This document shows positions 50,079 through 63,900 of a stretch of DNA of 64,000 bases, one piece after another. Position 1 is the stretch's first letter. Every line of letters starts with the position of its first letter. Below the pieces are notes generated by a model. The model was not told the origin of the DNA, did no database searches, and saw only the letters and a list, made by a program, of their open reading frames with translations. Where the stretch lies: the NCBI GenBank assembly GCA_022539475.1, contig VCMS01000365.1, positions 1-64,000 on the forward strand, in the 5' to 3' direction. The translations under genes were made by a program, and so were the position numbers. The stretch is from Gracilaria domingensis. Lineage: Eukaryota; Rhodophyta; Florideophyceae; Gracilariales; Gracilariaceae.

Positions 50079-50997
50079 NNNNNNNNNNNNNNNNNNNNNN
50101 NNNNNNNNNNNNNNNNNNNNNNNNNNNNNNNNNNNNNNNNNNNNNNNNNNNNNNNNNNNNNNNNNNNNNNNNNNNNNNNNNNNNNNNNNNNNNNNNNNNN
50201 NNNNNNNNNNNNNNNNNNNNNNNNNNNNNNNNNNNNNNNNNNNNNNNNNNNNNNNNNNNNNNNNNNNNNNNNNNNNNNNNNNNNNNNNNNNNNNNNNNNN
50301 NNNNNNNNNNNNNNNNNNNNNNNNNNNNNNNNNNNNNNNNNNNNNNNNNNNNNNNNNNNNNNNNNNNNNNNNNNNNNNNNNNNNNNNNNNNNNNNNNNNN
50401 NNNNNNNNNNNNNNNNNNNNNNNNNNNNNNNNNNNNNNNNNNNNNNNNNNNNNNNNNNNNNNNNNNNNNNNNNNNNNNNNNNNNNNNNNNNNNNNNNNNN
50501 NNNNNNNNNNNNNNNNNNNNNNNNNNNNNNNNNNNNNNNNNNNNNNNNNNNNNNNNNNNNNNNNNNNNNNNNNNNNNNNNNNNNNNNNNNNNNNNNNNNN
50601 NNNNNNNNNNNNNNNNNNNNNNNNNNNNNNNNNNNNNNNNNNNNNNNNNNNNNNNNNNNNNNNNNNNNNNNNNNNNNNNNNNNNNNNNNNNNNNNNNNNN
50701 NNNNNNNNNNNNNNNNNNNNNNNNNNNNNNNNNNNNNNNNNNNNNNNNNNNNNNNNNNNNNNNNNNNNNNNNNNNNNNNNNNNNNNNNNNNNNNNNNNNN
50801 NNNNNNNNNNNNNNNNNNNNNNNNNNNNNNNNNNNNNNNNNNNNNNNNNNNNNNNNNNNNNNNNNNNNNNNNNNNNNNNNNNNNNNNNNNNNNNNNNNNN
50901 NNNNNNNNNNNNNNNNNNNNNNNNNNNNNNNNNNNNNNNNNNNNNNNNNNNNNNNNNNNNNNNNNNNNNNNNNNNNNNNNNNNNNNNNNNNNNNNNN
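50079..50997. other. Assembly gap (919 N)
   Basis: Unknown bases. The LTR interval just left of the gap (about LTR positions 120-317) is present again just right of it, so the two flanks overlap in content. Confidence 1.
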
Positions 50998-53900
50998 TTT
51001 AGTTAGTTTCTACGCAGAATCTACCTTGCGTGTGCCAGGAGGCGCCGCCACTACAAGCAGGGCGACATGAGATTGGCTACTTTAAGTGGCAGGTAGAGCG
51101 CTCCAAACAGTGACCCACCCCGACTCATCGCTGTCAATGCCAAATTCGTGTCACCCACAGGAGGCGCTGCGCTTGCGCAACATAACACGTGCATCCACGC
51201 GTGTACTGCGTTGGTAGCGCCCTCCGTGTGCACTCGGCATATGCGCTTAAAGTATCTACCACCGTACGCCTCTTATAGGCTAGTACGGTAATACAACGCA
51301 TCCAATTGGCCAATCCAACCGTACCGATCGATTCCTGCCTGGAATGACTGCGGCTGCTCCATGGCACGGTTGTTGATAAAAGGGCTCGGAGCAGTCCCTC
51401 CGATCAACTCCGGCCAGACCACTTCCCTTCGACGACCTCTCCCCCCTACCCCACAACAACCTTCCAAACCTCTTCTCCTTCCTTTGTCGTCCCTCAACCT
51501 TTTCCTCATCACCCTACTGTCTACTCTCTACTTCGGCCCCTTTGGCAGGCCATTGGTCTCACGCACTCCCCTCGCGCACTGGCCACTCACCACTAGACCC
51601 TCTGTCTGCGGCTCGTCTTGTGTGAGTAGCAAAGGCGCTTGTACCACTTCCATTGGGTTAGCCTTGGCAGGCGTGGACTCTGCCTTTCATTATCCGCTTT
51701 GTTTGGCCTTTCTTGTCCCTTTTGTTCGCCTTCGTTTGGTTTCTTTCGCTGTTGTGTTCCATCGCCATTTTGTCTTTGCCCCCGAACTACCGCTCGGTTT
51801 TGTCATGCCTTCGTTTGTTCCCGTTTCTTGCTGCTTGGCGGGGCTATTCTGCTGGCCTGCATCCGTTCTATTTGCCTTCGTTTCGCCTTGGCCCCTGGTT
51901 TTGCTGGTCTTTCGCGTGCATATCTGTTCCTCACATTAGTGTTGCTTTGCACCTGTTGATTGCTAGACGCACTGTGTTGATACAGCGTAAGGTTGTCCTT
52001 AACCTACGGGCCCTGAGGCAATCGTTCAAGAGTAAGTGTCTAACAGCTACTCTTTTGGCATTCTTGTGTGACTTCACTAACGTTTCGTTGTTTACACAAG
52101 TGACAAGGTCAATCGTTTCATCAGCGAGTATTCATCCGTGGTCGATCCGGACGCAGCGTATTAGGAAGAAGTCCCCGATCCTCCGTTCCTCAGATAAAGA
52201 AGTCGGCTGTCAGCCTTTTTTGACGGGCACGCGAGCGCCACATCTTTCGTGTAGCCCATCAGAAGGAGAAGCGCCGCTAACACAACCTCTCGCCGACGTT
52301 AAGCGAATCTTTCCACAACGCTGTCGCTGTCTGTGACCATCAAGGTCAGAGCCAGCGTCAGCTTGAAGTCCATCAAGCAAACGGCCGTCGCCATCGCAGA
52401 GCTTTGCGGCGTGCAACACTTACACCGAGCCTGGACATTTCACTGCAGGGCTTGCGACATTTCCGGTCTCTGAAGCCCACGATTCTGCGCGAATCCACTT
52501 ACATGATCCGCCGTCATCGTGACGACACTTAGACAAGCAAGAAACAATACTATCTTTTAGAAGCACAGGGTCTTCTCCTTTCATTGTCCAGTTGCGACAC
52601 ATATCTATTCATACTTCATTATCATACATTACCCTGTTTGTTCTTCTTATCTGCTTGTCTACTTCGTTTGGTATCCCTCTTCTGTTCTTTGTGCTTCGTT
52701 GCTTTGTTGTTGGCTTCTGCCGCACTCTATCCTTTACGTAAGCTTATATTTGGCTAGTGCTTCTTCTGTCCGATAGGACTGGTACCTCTACGACGAGCAA
52801 ACTTTTATTTTTATCGTTTTTGTCCCCCTTTGGGCTGTAACGGCCGACGCCATCACCAAAATGGCGTTTTCATAGTTACATCCGCCGAGTCGCTCCTGGT
52901 CTCTCTCTACTATGGACACCTCTTGTATCGCCTCTCTTCGATTGCGGGAGTTTCAATTCCATGTTCGCGGATCTTTCTCCCGAGAAGGCCACCGTAAACT
53001 ATGAGGACGCGTTCTCCGAAATCTTGGCGTTCCTAAGTGGTGCACGCCCTTCGATCGATTATTATAATAATTTCTCTGTAGGTGTGCAGCCACCCGCAAG
53101 GCGGTATATGTAACATATCAGAATATGAAGTCCCTGCTCGAATCCGCTTTGTCTGAGGAAACCGAGGTGAGTATATCCGAGTAATATCGTTTGGCACTCG
53201 TGCATTCTCCTCTCGCTCTCCCTCCAGCGCATGGACGCATTGCTTCGACAAGGCGCGGGAAGTTTCAACGCGTAAGGCCAAGTTCGGCCTTCTCCGTAAA
53301 GCAGTTATGGAGTACGCAGACTTAGCTCAGTTTGTGATATTCCGCGGAGCAAGCGACTATAAGTCGCTGAAAGATCTCATCAAGTCCTTTGTGGCCGGCA
53401 AGAAGGCCCTCGGAGCAGGCGGTTCACTGGCGTTTATGCCTCCTCCGAAGAAAGTGTTACAAAGGAGGCCCGTCGACCCTTCTGATAGGGATCCCACTGC
53501 AGACAAGGTGGATCAGCTAGCTAGTCAGCTGGCAGAACTCACTCTCTTGATGAAGAAGAAGTCAGGACCACCTCCGAAGGCTGATGGAGAGCAAGTTTGT
53601 GGCTACTGTCAGAAGCCTGGTCATTTTTCTACTCGCTGTCCACAGAATCCGCATCGCGATACGCGTTGTGGGGGTGTGGAAAGATGGGGCATTCCATCGC
53701 AACGTGTTGGAAGCGCCATTCGGAAAAGAAGGTCCGTTTCGATGCCGAAAATCAGAAAGAAATCCCGGAAGTTCCCAGACCCAACCAAGTTTCTGTAGTC
53801 ACCGAGGATGACCTTCAGGATCGCGAAACTGTAGCGATGGCCAAACGAGCCGCTGATGGCGCCCCATTGCCAAAGCAGGCCCGCCTGGAACATCGGGTTG

Positions 53901-56900
53901 GTGTCAAGGAGCTTCTGAACCCAGCAAGCGACACTCCATTTCGCTTGATTCGCTCAGCACGCGTAATCGATCCAGAAGCCTAAGAAGGCCTCCACAAAGA
54001 AGCTCTCTGGTAAGTCAATGCTCCAGGAGCACGCCGGAAAATATAACGTAATGGAGGAGCTCGCGAATGCCCCGACCGGGCTCACATTCGGTCAACTCAT
54101 TCGCGGGGACGCCGATGCGGCCAAGAAAGATCTGCGTCGAATCATCTCTGGCCGTTCAACGACCAGAAAGGTCAATGCGACCCAGGTCGAGCGTGAAAAC
54201 TCTCGTCTTAAGGTTGTGCCTATTACAGTCTATGGGACCATGACCCAGGCCCTTTTGGACTCTGGCGCTGTCCCGAATCTAATGTCAGCAGAACTAGCGG
54301 ACCATCTGCTACTGACACCGAACCCCACTGAAAGGACGATTAAAGTAGCTGATGGCAATGTTGCCCGCATTCGTGGTACTCTAGAGGGCGTTCCTGTAAG
54401 GTTCGATGACCTCCGAGTATCCCTCGAGTTTCTTGTTATCGAGAAGCCCCCCTTCGATGTAATCATCGGGAACCCCACGCTAGAAAAGCTGCATGCCTGT
54501 ATCGATCTTGGTACACAAGAAGTCACCATGAGTTACAACAAGAAGCACGTCGTTATAGGACTCGACTCCGATCGTTCCGGATTAGAAGCATTTGTCCCGT
54601 TGTCTGAGACAGATAGCGAAGATTTCACGTCAGACTCTGATGCTATCCCGTCTGACTCTGAAGACGAGTCGGAGGACTTTGCTAACCTCCCCCTTCCAAA
54701 GCAGCGAACAACTGGTGGCGCCGAAGTGACCTTAGTGGCAGTAATGGAAAGGGATGGGGACGCAGGATCCCAGGATGGCGAAGAGGAGAACGATGGTGAG
54801 GAAGAACCCGCCAATGTGACAGCGCAGCCCACCCAAGCCGGGCCGTCCGAAGGACCTCAAGTATCTGACCAAGCCCATCGACCGACTCAGGCTGAAGATT
54901 CCAACGGCCCTAACTTCACCTGGCGTACCATCGGGACTCAGATCCATCTGGATAGTTTGACCGCGGAGCGTGGGGAGAACCCTCATGCAAATAATGTGCA
55001 TATTGCCGGACCCGATGGCCCACAAATTCCTCCAGAGGGAGAAAGGGTGGCATCGGACCAGCACCGCGTCAGCAATCCCAGCTGATCTCCCAGTATGATG
55101 ATGACGAGGATCGACGATTCGAAGACGCGGAGGAAGAAGTGCAGACAGATCCCCCTGTCGAAGAAAGATCCGGACCCAATCCCTCCTCCTTCCAGAGCGA
55201 GTCTACGGATACCAGCGTACAGCCAGAAGATGTGAATGTCGTGATTCCTACAAGTATTGCACCCGGGCTGATAACCCCAGCGAGCACAGTGAAGTCCGCT
55301 CTCCTGACAGTGGGCCCGTAGGTGAAAGCCGGACGGAGTTCCCAGACGGTAGTGACGATGAGGATGACTCCTCACCGGAGGAAGTAGACCTCATTGGCTC
55401 ACCACTCTACCGCGACCCTGTCCTTACTATCCCGATCAAAGACGAAGTAGTTCTGCTTCCTTTAGCCGAAGGACAGTCAGTTACTGACTTCTTGGACGTG
55501 CGGGTTCAATTGCGACATCCAGTACCGTCACCCGCGCATCCCCCTCATCTAGAAGCACAGAACTTACCGCTCGACCGCGTAGGAATGCTGGAGGACGACG
55601 ACTCCGGCGGTTTTGTCATAGCATTTGAAGAAGAACTACCTCCGGACGAAATCGACACCCAGATCCCGGGAGATGATGAACAATCACAAGACCCAAGCCG
55701 CGACGAAGGAATTGTAGCTGAGCCTACATGCCCAGCACAGGACATTGAGTATTCCCTGCAAGATCCAGTTGCACAAGATTCACTTGGTCGCACACTCGAC
55801 CGACGTGACTACCCCCCCGACACGAACAAGGAGGAGGTGATTCTAGAACGGATCTCTCATCTCCCAAGAGATAGACAGGTGGACCTCCTCGCTGTTCTGG
55901 ATATCTTAAATGTCATAGCATGGTCCTTGTATGATCTTAGGCCCTCTGACGTGCCGGTAACGCACAGGTTTGACCTCAGTGTCGAGACCCCAATTCATTC
56001 GAAGGTCCGAAGGCTACCCCCAAAGCATGACGACGTTGTTCGGAAAGAGGTTGACAAAATGCTGTCCGCCGGGATCATCAAGCCGTCCATCTCTCCTTGG
56101 TCCTTCCCAGTTGTCATCGCACATAAGAAGGATGGAAAGCCCCGGTTCTGTGTCGACTATCGGGGTCTGAACCAGGTCATGACGCCCGACAGGTGGCCCC
56201 TGCCAAACATGGAACAGATTTTTGACGATTTGGGTGGTTGTTCGTTCTTCACGACCCTAGACCTTTTCTCCGGATACTGGCAGGTGCGCATGGCCCCTGA
56301 CTGCAAAGAAATGACGACTTTCGTTTGTCGTCAGGGAACCTTCCAGTTTGAAGTCATGCCTTTTGGTCTCATGAATGCCCCAGCCACGTTTCAAAGAATG
56401 ATGGACGCGGTCCTTCATGGGGTGGAGTTTGCTCGCGTCTATATAGACGACGTTGTCATCTTCTCGAGAAGCCTGGAAGAACATTTGTACCACCTAACCA
56501 GGGTGCTCGAGATCCTTGCAAGTCATGGTCTGAAGATAAAAATATCCAAATGTGATTTTGCACAACCCCGTATCAAACTGCTTGGTCACGTCATCAACAA
56601 GGAAGGCACTTCGGTTGATCAAGACAAGATCGACGTCATCCAAAAGGCCCCCGAACCCTCGACGGTAACCGAGCTCCGGAGTTTTCTCGGTCTAGCCAGT
56701 TATTATCGAAGGTTCATAAAGGATTTCGCGGATACGTCAGCAGTGTTGCATGCTGCCACTACAGGGAAGGGAAAGCTGAATTTCACCAATGAGATGAAGA
56801 CCGCGTTTAATGATCTAAAGGGAAAGTTAGTATCCCCGCCGGTCTTAGCATTTCCCGACTTTGAGAAGCCTTTTAGAGTTGAAACCGATGCTTCTTCAGT

Positions 56901-59900
56901 CGCGCTTGGTGCCGTTCTGTCACAAAAGAAAGAGGACGGAATGTATCACCCAATTCAATTTGCCAGTCGCACGCTTAATGCCGCCGAGCGAAAGTATTCT
57001 ACTTGCGAAAAGGAGGCCCTAGCCGTGGTCTTTGCCTTGAAGAAGTTTCGCATGTATCTACTCGGAGGTCTCCCCTTTGAGCTTGTTACGGACCACCAAG
57101 CTCTAAATATGCATTCCAAAAGAAGGACATTCACGGGCGCCTAGCCCGATGGATGGACCTGCTAGCGGAATACGAGTTCGTTATAGTCTATAGATCTGGC
57201 GACAAGAATCGGGCTGCCGACTATCTCTCTCGCTTTGCCGTTGGGGATCCACCGGAGCGGATGATGACGTGTCTGTTGTACTGAATGCAACGGACGAGGT
57301 CTATGACTTGGAGCCCTTCTGCGCGCACATCAAGTTGTACCTTGCCGCCTTTTCTTTTCCTGAAGAAGACCCTAAGATCCGCGCTTTGGTTAAGAGGAAT
57401 GCGAAGAAGTTCTTCCTTTGGGAAGGTCTTCTCTATCGCCGTACCAAGAAAGGATTAAGAGTGGTACCCTCTGTAAGCAAGCGCCGTGGCATCCTCTCAT
57501 CCTTTCATGATGACATAGGACATTGGGACTTGGAGGCTACTAAGGATCTGGTCCAGTTCCGATTCTGGTGGCCTGGAATGTACCCCGACATCGTTTCATA
57601 TGTTCGCAGTTGTGATGGGTGTCAGTTCACAACACCCCTGCTTAAGTACCGGCCAGGACAAAGAGCCCCATTGACTGGTCTATTTCATACATTCTCTGTG
57701 GACTTCGCCGGTCCTCTTCCGGCTACCAGGAATGGCAACCGTTTTGCTCTGATTGGTGTAGAACACATAACAGGATGGCCTATTGCCGCGGCCTACGGTA
57801 ATCAGACCTCTACCACCGTCATTCACTTTGTTCGATCTCAGATCGTTTCCCCGTTTGGTCCCCCGCTGACGATCGTGTCCGACAACTTCAGTTCCTTCAA
57901 AGCCAAGGCAGTCGAAGCATACATGGAAAGTAAGAAGATATCCCTCAAGCCCACCATGGCCTATGCCCCTATGTCTAATGGCCGGGCTGAAAGAATGGTT
58001 GGAACCATCAAGAAATCGATTGCCAAAACAATCTTCAATAAGGGACAAGAATGGGATGAAGCTCTCGAGCAGATAATTTACGGATACAGGAGGCGCCGGC
58101 TGGGTGGCGGGTTTTCTCCTTTTGAGCTCATGTATGGCACGGTCCCACGGATGAGCTCAGACGACCTACCCCCTCTCATCGTAGATCCAACCCCCACTAA
58201 TCGTCATCATGAACTACTTGCAAATTCCGCAGGCAGAGCTTCCAGAGTTCTATCTCAACCCAATCGACAAGACGACCCCAAGTCCGGGCACCGGTTCAAC
58301 GTCGGTGATGAGGTCTTGGTGATACATGGGAAGGCTCTGAATCCCAACGTGAAATGGCCTGCCTTTCAGTCAAAATTCTACGGACCCTGTAAGGTGGTTA
58401 AGGCCAGGCACCCCCGATATGTCCTAGTGTCCCCTCATAATCGCTACACTAGAGAAGGGGTCCACGCCCGCCGGCTCAAGCGGTATCATCGCCGACCAGT
58501 TCATCTGCAGGACGAGGTGGTAGCCACTATTACGGAAGGCGAAGACACCCCTGTCCCATATCCCACTCAGATCACTGTAATGCCACTCCGCGTTGACTAC
58601 AATATCCTCACTGCACCCCACCTCTCGTGTCACTTTATCATTGGAGGGAAAAGCATACATTCATGGCTTAGCCCTTTGAACGTCTCTATCCCAGAGGTGG
58701 AAAGGGTTACCTGGACGCTGACGCATGCCTCACTCGCCCTGTTCTCAATCTCGGGCCCGTTCTTGAGTCGTAGAGGAGGATCTATCTTAAGAACATTATT
58801 TCGACGTGTGCACCAGAACTACGGCAGCAATATCGAGCCAGAATTCGCGGTATATCTTTACCACCATGCAGTCTCCTTGCATGGGCATCTCCCAGAATCG
58901 CAATTCTACATACAAGAGACTCAGGACCATATTTCGCACTATGCTCGCACAGGAATCGCTCGGATACTCAGCTACACCCCCGACCCAGGAAGCTAGCAGT
59001 ACCCTTTCTCTTCCACTATACCACCGAGAATTAGCCCAGTACTTACGACGCCCGGCGTAGCGTCGTTTGGGTTTGGTGGTGTGTGGCCCGTCAAACGGTA
59101 CACGGACAGGTGTGCGTGTCTACACTCCTGCGTTGTGCCCAACGCAGCGGTAATACAGAATATAGTTAAAAATGCTTTATTATAGTTAATCCTATCTTAG
59201 GTTTAGTTAGTTTTCTACGCAGAATCTACCTTGCGTGTGGCCAGGAGGCGCCGCACTACAAGCAGGGCGACATGAGATTGTCTACTTAAGTGGCAGAGAG
59301 CGCTCCAACGCTGACCACCCGACCTCATCGGCTGTCAATTGCCAAATTCGTGGTCACCCACAGGAGGCGCCTGCGCTTGCGCAAATACACGTGCATTCCA
59401 CGCTGTGTACTGCGTTGCGTAGGCGCCCCCTGTGGCGGCATATGCGCTTAAAGTATCTACCACCTACGCCTCTTATAGGCTAGTACGGTAGATACAACGC
59501 ATCCATTGGCCAAGCCAACCGTACCGTCGATTCCGCCTGGAATCGACGGTGCGGTTGTGCATAAAAGGGCCGGAGCAGTCGCCTCCGACTCAACTCCGGC
59601 CAGACCACTTCCCTTCGACGACCTCCCCCCTACCCCCACAACCTTCCAACCTCTCTCCTTTTCCCTTTGTCGTCCTCAACCTTTCCTCATCCCCTACTTC
59701 TCTCTCTACTTCTCCCCTTGGCGGCCTGGTCTCACCGCCCTCCCTCGCCACTGCCACTCACACTGACCCTCTGTCTGGGCTCGTCCTGTGTGAGTAGGCA
59801 AAGCGTCTGTACCACCCTTCCATTGGGTTAGCCTTGTGCAGGCGTGACTCTGCCTTTCATTATCCGCTTTGTTTGGCCTTTCTTGTCCCTTTTGTTCCCT

Positions 59901-60986
59901 TCGTTGGTTTCTTTCGCTGTTGTTGTTCCATCTGCCATTTGTCTTGCCCGAACTACCGTCGTTGTTGTCATCTTCGTTTGTTCCCCGTTTCTTGCTGTTT
60001 GGCGGCCTTCTGCTGCCTGCATCCGTTCTATTGCTTCCCGTTTCGGCCTTGGCCCCTGGTTTTGCTGGTTCTTTCGCGTTGCGATTCTGTTCCTCACATA
60101 GTGTTGCTTTGCACCTGTTGTTGCTAGACGCACTGTGTGATACAGCGTAAGGTTGTCCTTAACCTACGGCCCTGAGGCAATCGTTCAAGAGTAAGTTGTC
60201 TACAGCTACTCTTTTGGCATTTTGTGTGACTACTAACGTTTCGTTTGTTTCACATCAAGTGCCAAGGTCTATCGTTTCATCCAGCGAGTATTCATCCGTG
60301 GTCGATCCGGACGAGCGTATAGAAGAAGTCCCCGATCCCGTTCCTCAGATAAAGAAGTCGGCTGTTCAGCCTTTTGACGGGCCACGCGAGCGCCACATCT
60401 TTCGTGTAGCCCATCAGAAGGAGAAGCGCCGTCGTAACCCTCCGCCGCGTAAGCGAATCTTCAAACGCTGTCGTGTCTGTGACATCAAGGTCCAGAGCCA
60501 GCGTCAGCTTGAAGTCCATCAAGCCGGCCGTCGCCATCGCAGAGCTTTGCGCCGTGCAAACTACACCGAGCTGGACATTCACTGCAGGCTTGCGACATCC
60601 GGTTCTCTGAAGCCCACGATCTGCGCGTCCACTACAGGAGCCGCCGTCATCGTGCGACACTTAGAAAGAAGAACAATACTATCTTTTAGAGCACAGGTCT
60701 CTCCTTTCATTGTCCAGTTGCGACACATATCTATTCATATCTCATTACATATATTACCCTTGTTTGTTCTTCTTTATCTTCTTGTCTATCGTTTGGTATC
60801 CCTCTTCTGTTCTTGTGCTCGTGCTTTGTTGTTTGGCTTCTGCCGCACTCTATCTACGTAAGCTTATATTTGGCTAGTGCTTCTTCGTCCGATTGGACTG
60901 GTACTCTACGAGAGCAAACTTTATTTTTATCGTTTTTGCCCCCTTTGGCTGTAACCGCCGACGCCATCACCAAAATGGCGTTTTCA
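50998..60986 (+). mobile_element. Element C: Ty3/Gypsy, broken
   Basis: Parts: 5' LTR lacking its first about 120 bp (50998-52872), internal region 52873-59081 with Gag, protease, RT (YIDD), RNase H and integrase, 3' LTR 59082-60986. It is broken: many breaks in the 2.3 kb next to the gap and roughly half a dozen in the rest. The clean part is nearly identical to A in sequence, so the element is young. Its two LTRs share the same variant of the zinc-finger segment, as expected of a true pair. Its 3' LTR is followed directly by another internal region (element D). Confidence 0.88.
59082..60986 (+). repeat. LTR shared by elements C and D (1905 bp)
   Basis: B-type U3 with the same inverted repeats near the TATA position. 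The zinc-finger segment (about 60196-60690) is of a diverged lineage, with many third-position differences from A and B, while flanking parts are close to identical. The frame for the fingers looks broken in this copy. Confidence 0.9.
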
Positions 60987-63900
60987 TGGTACTCTCGCCG
61001 AGGTGCCCTTGGCCCCGATACTATGGACACCTCGACGCCTCTCTTCGACGGATACAATTCCGATGTTCGTCGATTTCTCTTTTTCTTCGAGAACGTTGCC
61101 ACCCGTGGAAAGCCTGATGAGGAGCGTTCCTCCGAAATCTTGGGCTTCCTAAGTGGTGACGCCTTCGATCATTATTATAATAATTTCTCTGTAGATGGCG
61201 TGCTCACCCCGAACGCGGCCAACTACATATCAGTTAAGAAGTCCCTGCTCGATCGCTTTGGCGCTGCTGAGGAACCCGAGGAGTATATCCGAGAAGCTGT
61301 GACTGCCCGTTTGGACTACGGTGATCTCCTTGGTTCCCTCCAGCGCATGGACGCTTGCTTCGACAAGGCCGAGTTCAACGCGAAGGCCAAGTTCGGCCTT
61401 CTCCGTAAAGCAGTTATGGAGTACGCAGACTTAGCTCAGTTTGTGATATTCCGCGGAGCAAGCGACTATAAGTCGCTGAAAGATCTCATCAAGTCCTTTG
61501 TGGCCGGCAAGAAGGCCCTCGGAGCAGGCGGTTCACTGGCGTTTATGCCTCCTCCGAAGAAAGTGTTACAAAGGAGGCCCGTCGAGCCTTCTGATGGGAA
61601 TCCCACTGCAGACAAGGTGGATCAGCTAGCTAGTCAGCTGGCAGAACTCACTCTCTTGATGAAGAAGAAGTCAGGACCACCTCCGAAGGCTGATGGAGAG
61701 CAAGTTTGTGGCTACTGTCAGAAGCCTGGTCATTTTTCTACTCGCTGTCCACAGAATCCGCATCGCGATACGCGTTGTGGGGGCTGTGGAAAGATGGGGC
61801 ATTCCATCGCAACGTGTTGGAAGCGCCATTCGGAAAAGAAGGTCCGTTTCGATGCCGACAATCAGAAAGAAATCCCGGAAGTTCCCAGACCCAACCAAGT
61901 TTCTGTAGTCACCGAGGATGACCTTCAGGATCGCGAAACTGTAGCGATGGCCAAACGAGCCGCTGATGGCGCCCCATTGCCAAAGCAGGCCCGCCTGGAA
62001 CATCGGGTTGGTGTCAAGGAGCTTCTGAACCCAGCAAGCGACACTCCATTTCGCTTGATTCGCTCAGCCACGCGTAATCGATCCAGAAAGCCTAAGAAGG
62101 CCTCCACAAAGAAGCTCTCTGGTAAGTCAATGCTCCAGGAGCACGCCGGAAAATATAACGTAATGGAGGAGCTCGCGAATGCCCCGACCGGGCTCACATT
62201 CGGTCAACTCATTCGCGGGGACGCCGATGCGGCCAAGAAAGATCTGCGTCGAATCATCTCTGGCCGTTCAACGACCAGAAAGGTCAATGCGACCCAGGTC
62301 GAGCGTGAAAACTCTCGTCTTAAGGTTGTGCCTATTACAGTCTATGGGACCATGACCCAGGCCCTTTTGGACTCTGGCGCTGTCCCGAATCTAATGTCAG
62401 CAGAACTAGCGGACCATCTGCTACTGACACCGAACCCCACTGAAAGGACGATTAAAGTAGCTGATGGCAATGTTGCCCGCATTCGTGGTACTCTAGAGGG
62501 CGTTCCTGTAAGGTTCGATGACCTCCGAGTATCCCTCGAGTTTCTTGTTATCGAGAAGCCCCCCTTCGATGTAATCATCGGGAACCCCACGCTAGAAAAG
62601 CTGCATGCCTGTATCGATCTTGGTACACAAGAAGTCACCATGAGTTACAACAAGAAGCACGTCGTTATAGGACTCGACTCCGATCGTTCCGGATTAGAAG
62701 CATTTGTCCCGTTGTCTGAGACAGATAGCGAAGATTTCACGTCAGACTCTGATGCTATCCCGTCTGACTCTGAAGACGAGTCGGAGGACTTTGCTAACCT
62801 CCCCCTTCCAAAGCAGCGAACAACTGGTGGCGCCGAAGTGACCTTAGTGGCAGTAATGGAAAGGGATGGGGACGCAGGATCCCAGGATGGCGAAGAGGAG
62901 AACGATGGTGAGGAAGAACCCGCCAATGTGACAGCGCAGCCCACCCAAGCCGGGCCGTCCGAAGGACCTCAAGTATCTGACCAAGCCCATCGACCGACTC
63001 AGGCTGAAGATTCCAACGGCCCTAACTTCACCTGGCGTACCATCGGGACTCAGATCCATCTGGATAGTTTGACCGCGGAGCGTGGGGAGAACCCTCATGC
63101 AAATAATGTGCATATTGCCGGACCCGATGGCCCACAAATTCCTCCAGAGGGAGAAAGGGTGGCAATCGGACCAGCACCGCGTCAGCAATCCCAGCTGATC
63201 TCCCAGTATGATGATGACGAGGATCGACGATTCGAAGACGCGGAGGAAGAAGTGCAGACAGATCCCCCTGTCGAAGAAAGATCCGGACCCAATCCCTCCT
63301 CCTTCCAGAGCGAGTCTACGGATACCAGCGTACAGCCAGAAGATGTGAATGTCGTGATTCCTACAAGTATTGCACCCGGGGCTGATAACCCCAGCGAGCA
63401 CAGTGAAGTCCGCTCTCCTGACAGTGGGCCCGTAGGTGAAAGCCGGACGGAGTTCCCAGACGGTAGTGACGATGAGGATGACTCCTCACCGGAGGAAGTA
63501 GACCTCATTGGCTCACCACTCTACCGCGACCCTGTCCTTACTATCCCGATCAAAGACGAAGTAGTTCTGCTTCCTTTAGCCGAAGGACAGTCAGTTACTG
63601 ACTTCTTGGACGTGCGGGTTCAATTGCGACATCCAGTACCGTCACCCGCGCATCCCCCTCATCTAGAAGCACAGAACTTACCGCTCGACCGCGTAGGAAT
63701 GCTGGAGGACGACGACTCCGGCGGTTTTGTCATAGCATTTGAAGAAGAACTACCTCCGGACGAAATCGACACCCAGATCCCGGGAGATGATGAACAATCA
63801 CAAGACCCAAGCCGCGACGAAGGAATTGTAGCTGAGCCTACATGCCCAGCACAGGACATTGAGTATTCCCTGCAAGATCCAGTTGCACAAGATTCACTTG

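Noticed and set aside
49944-51006. Frames of about 350 codons across the N gap
   Set aside because: They consist almost wholly of unknown residues.
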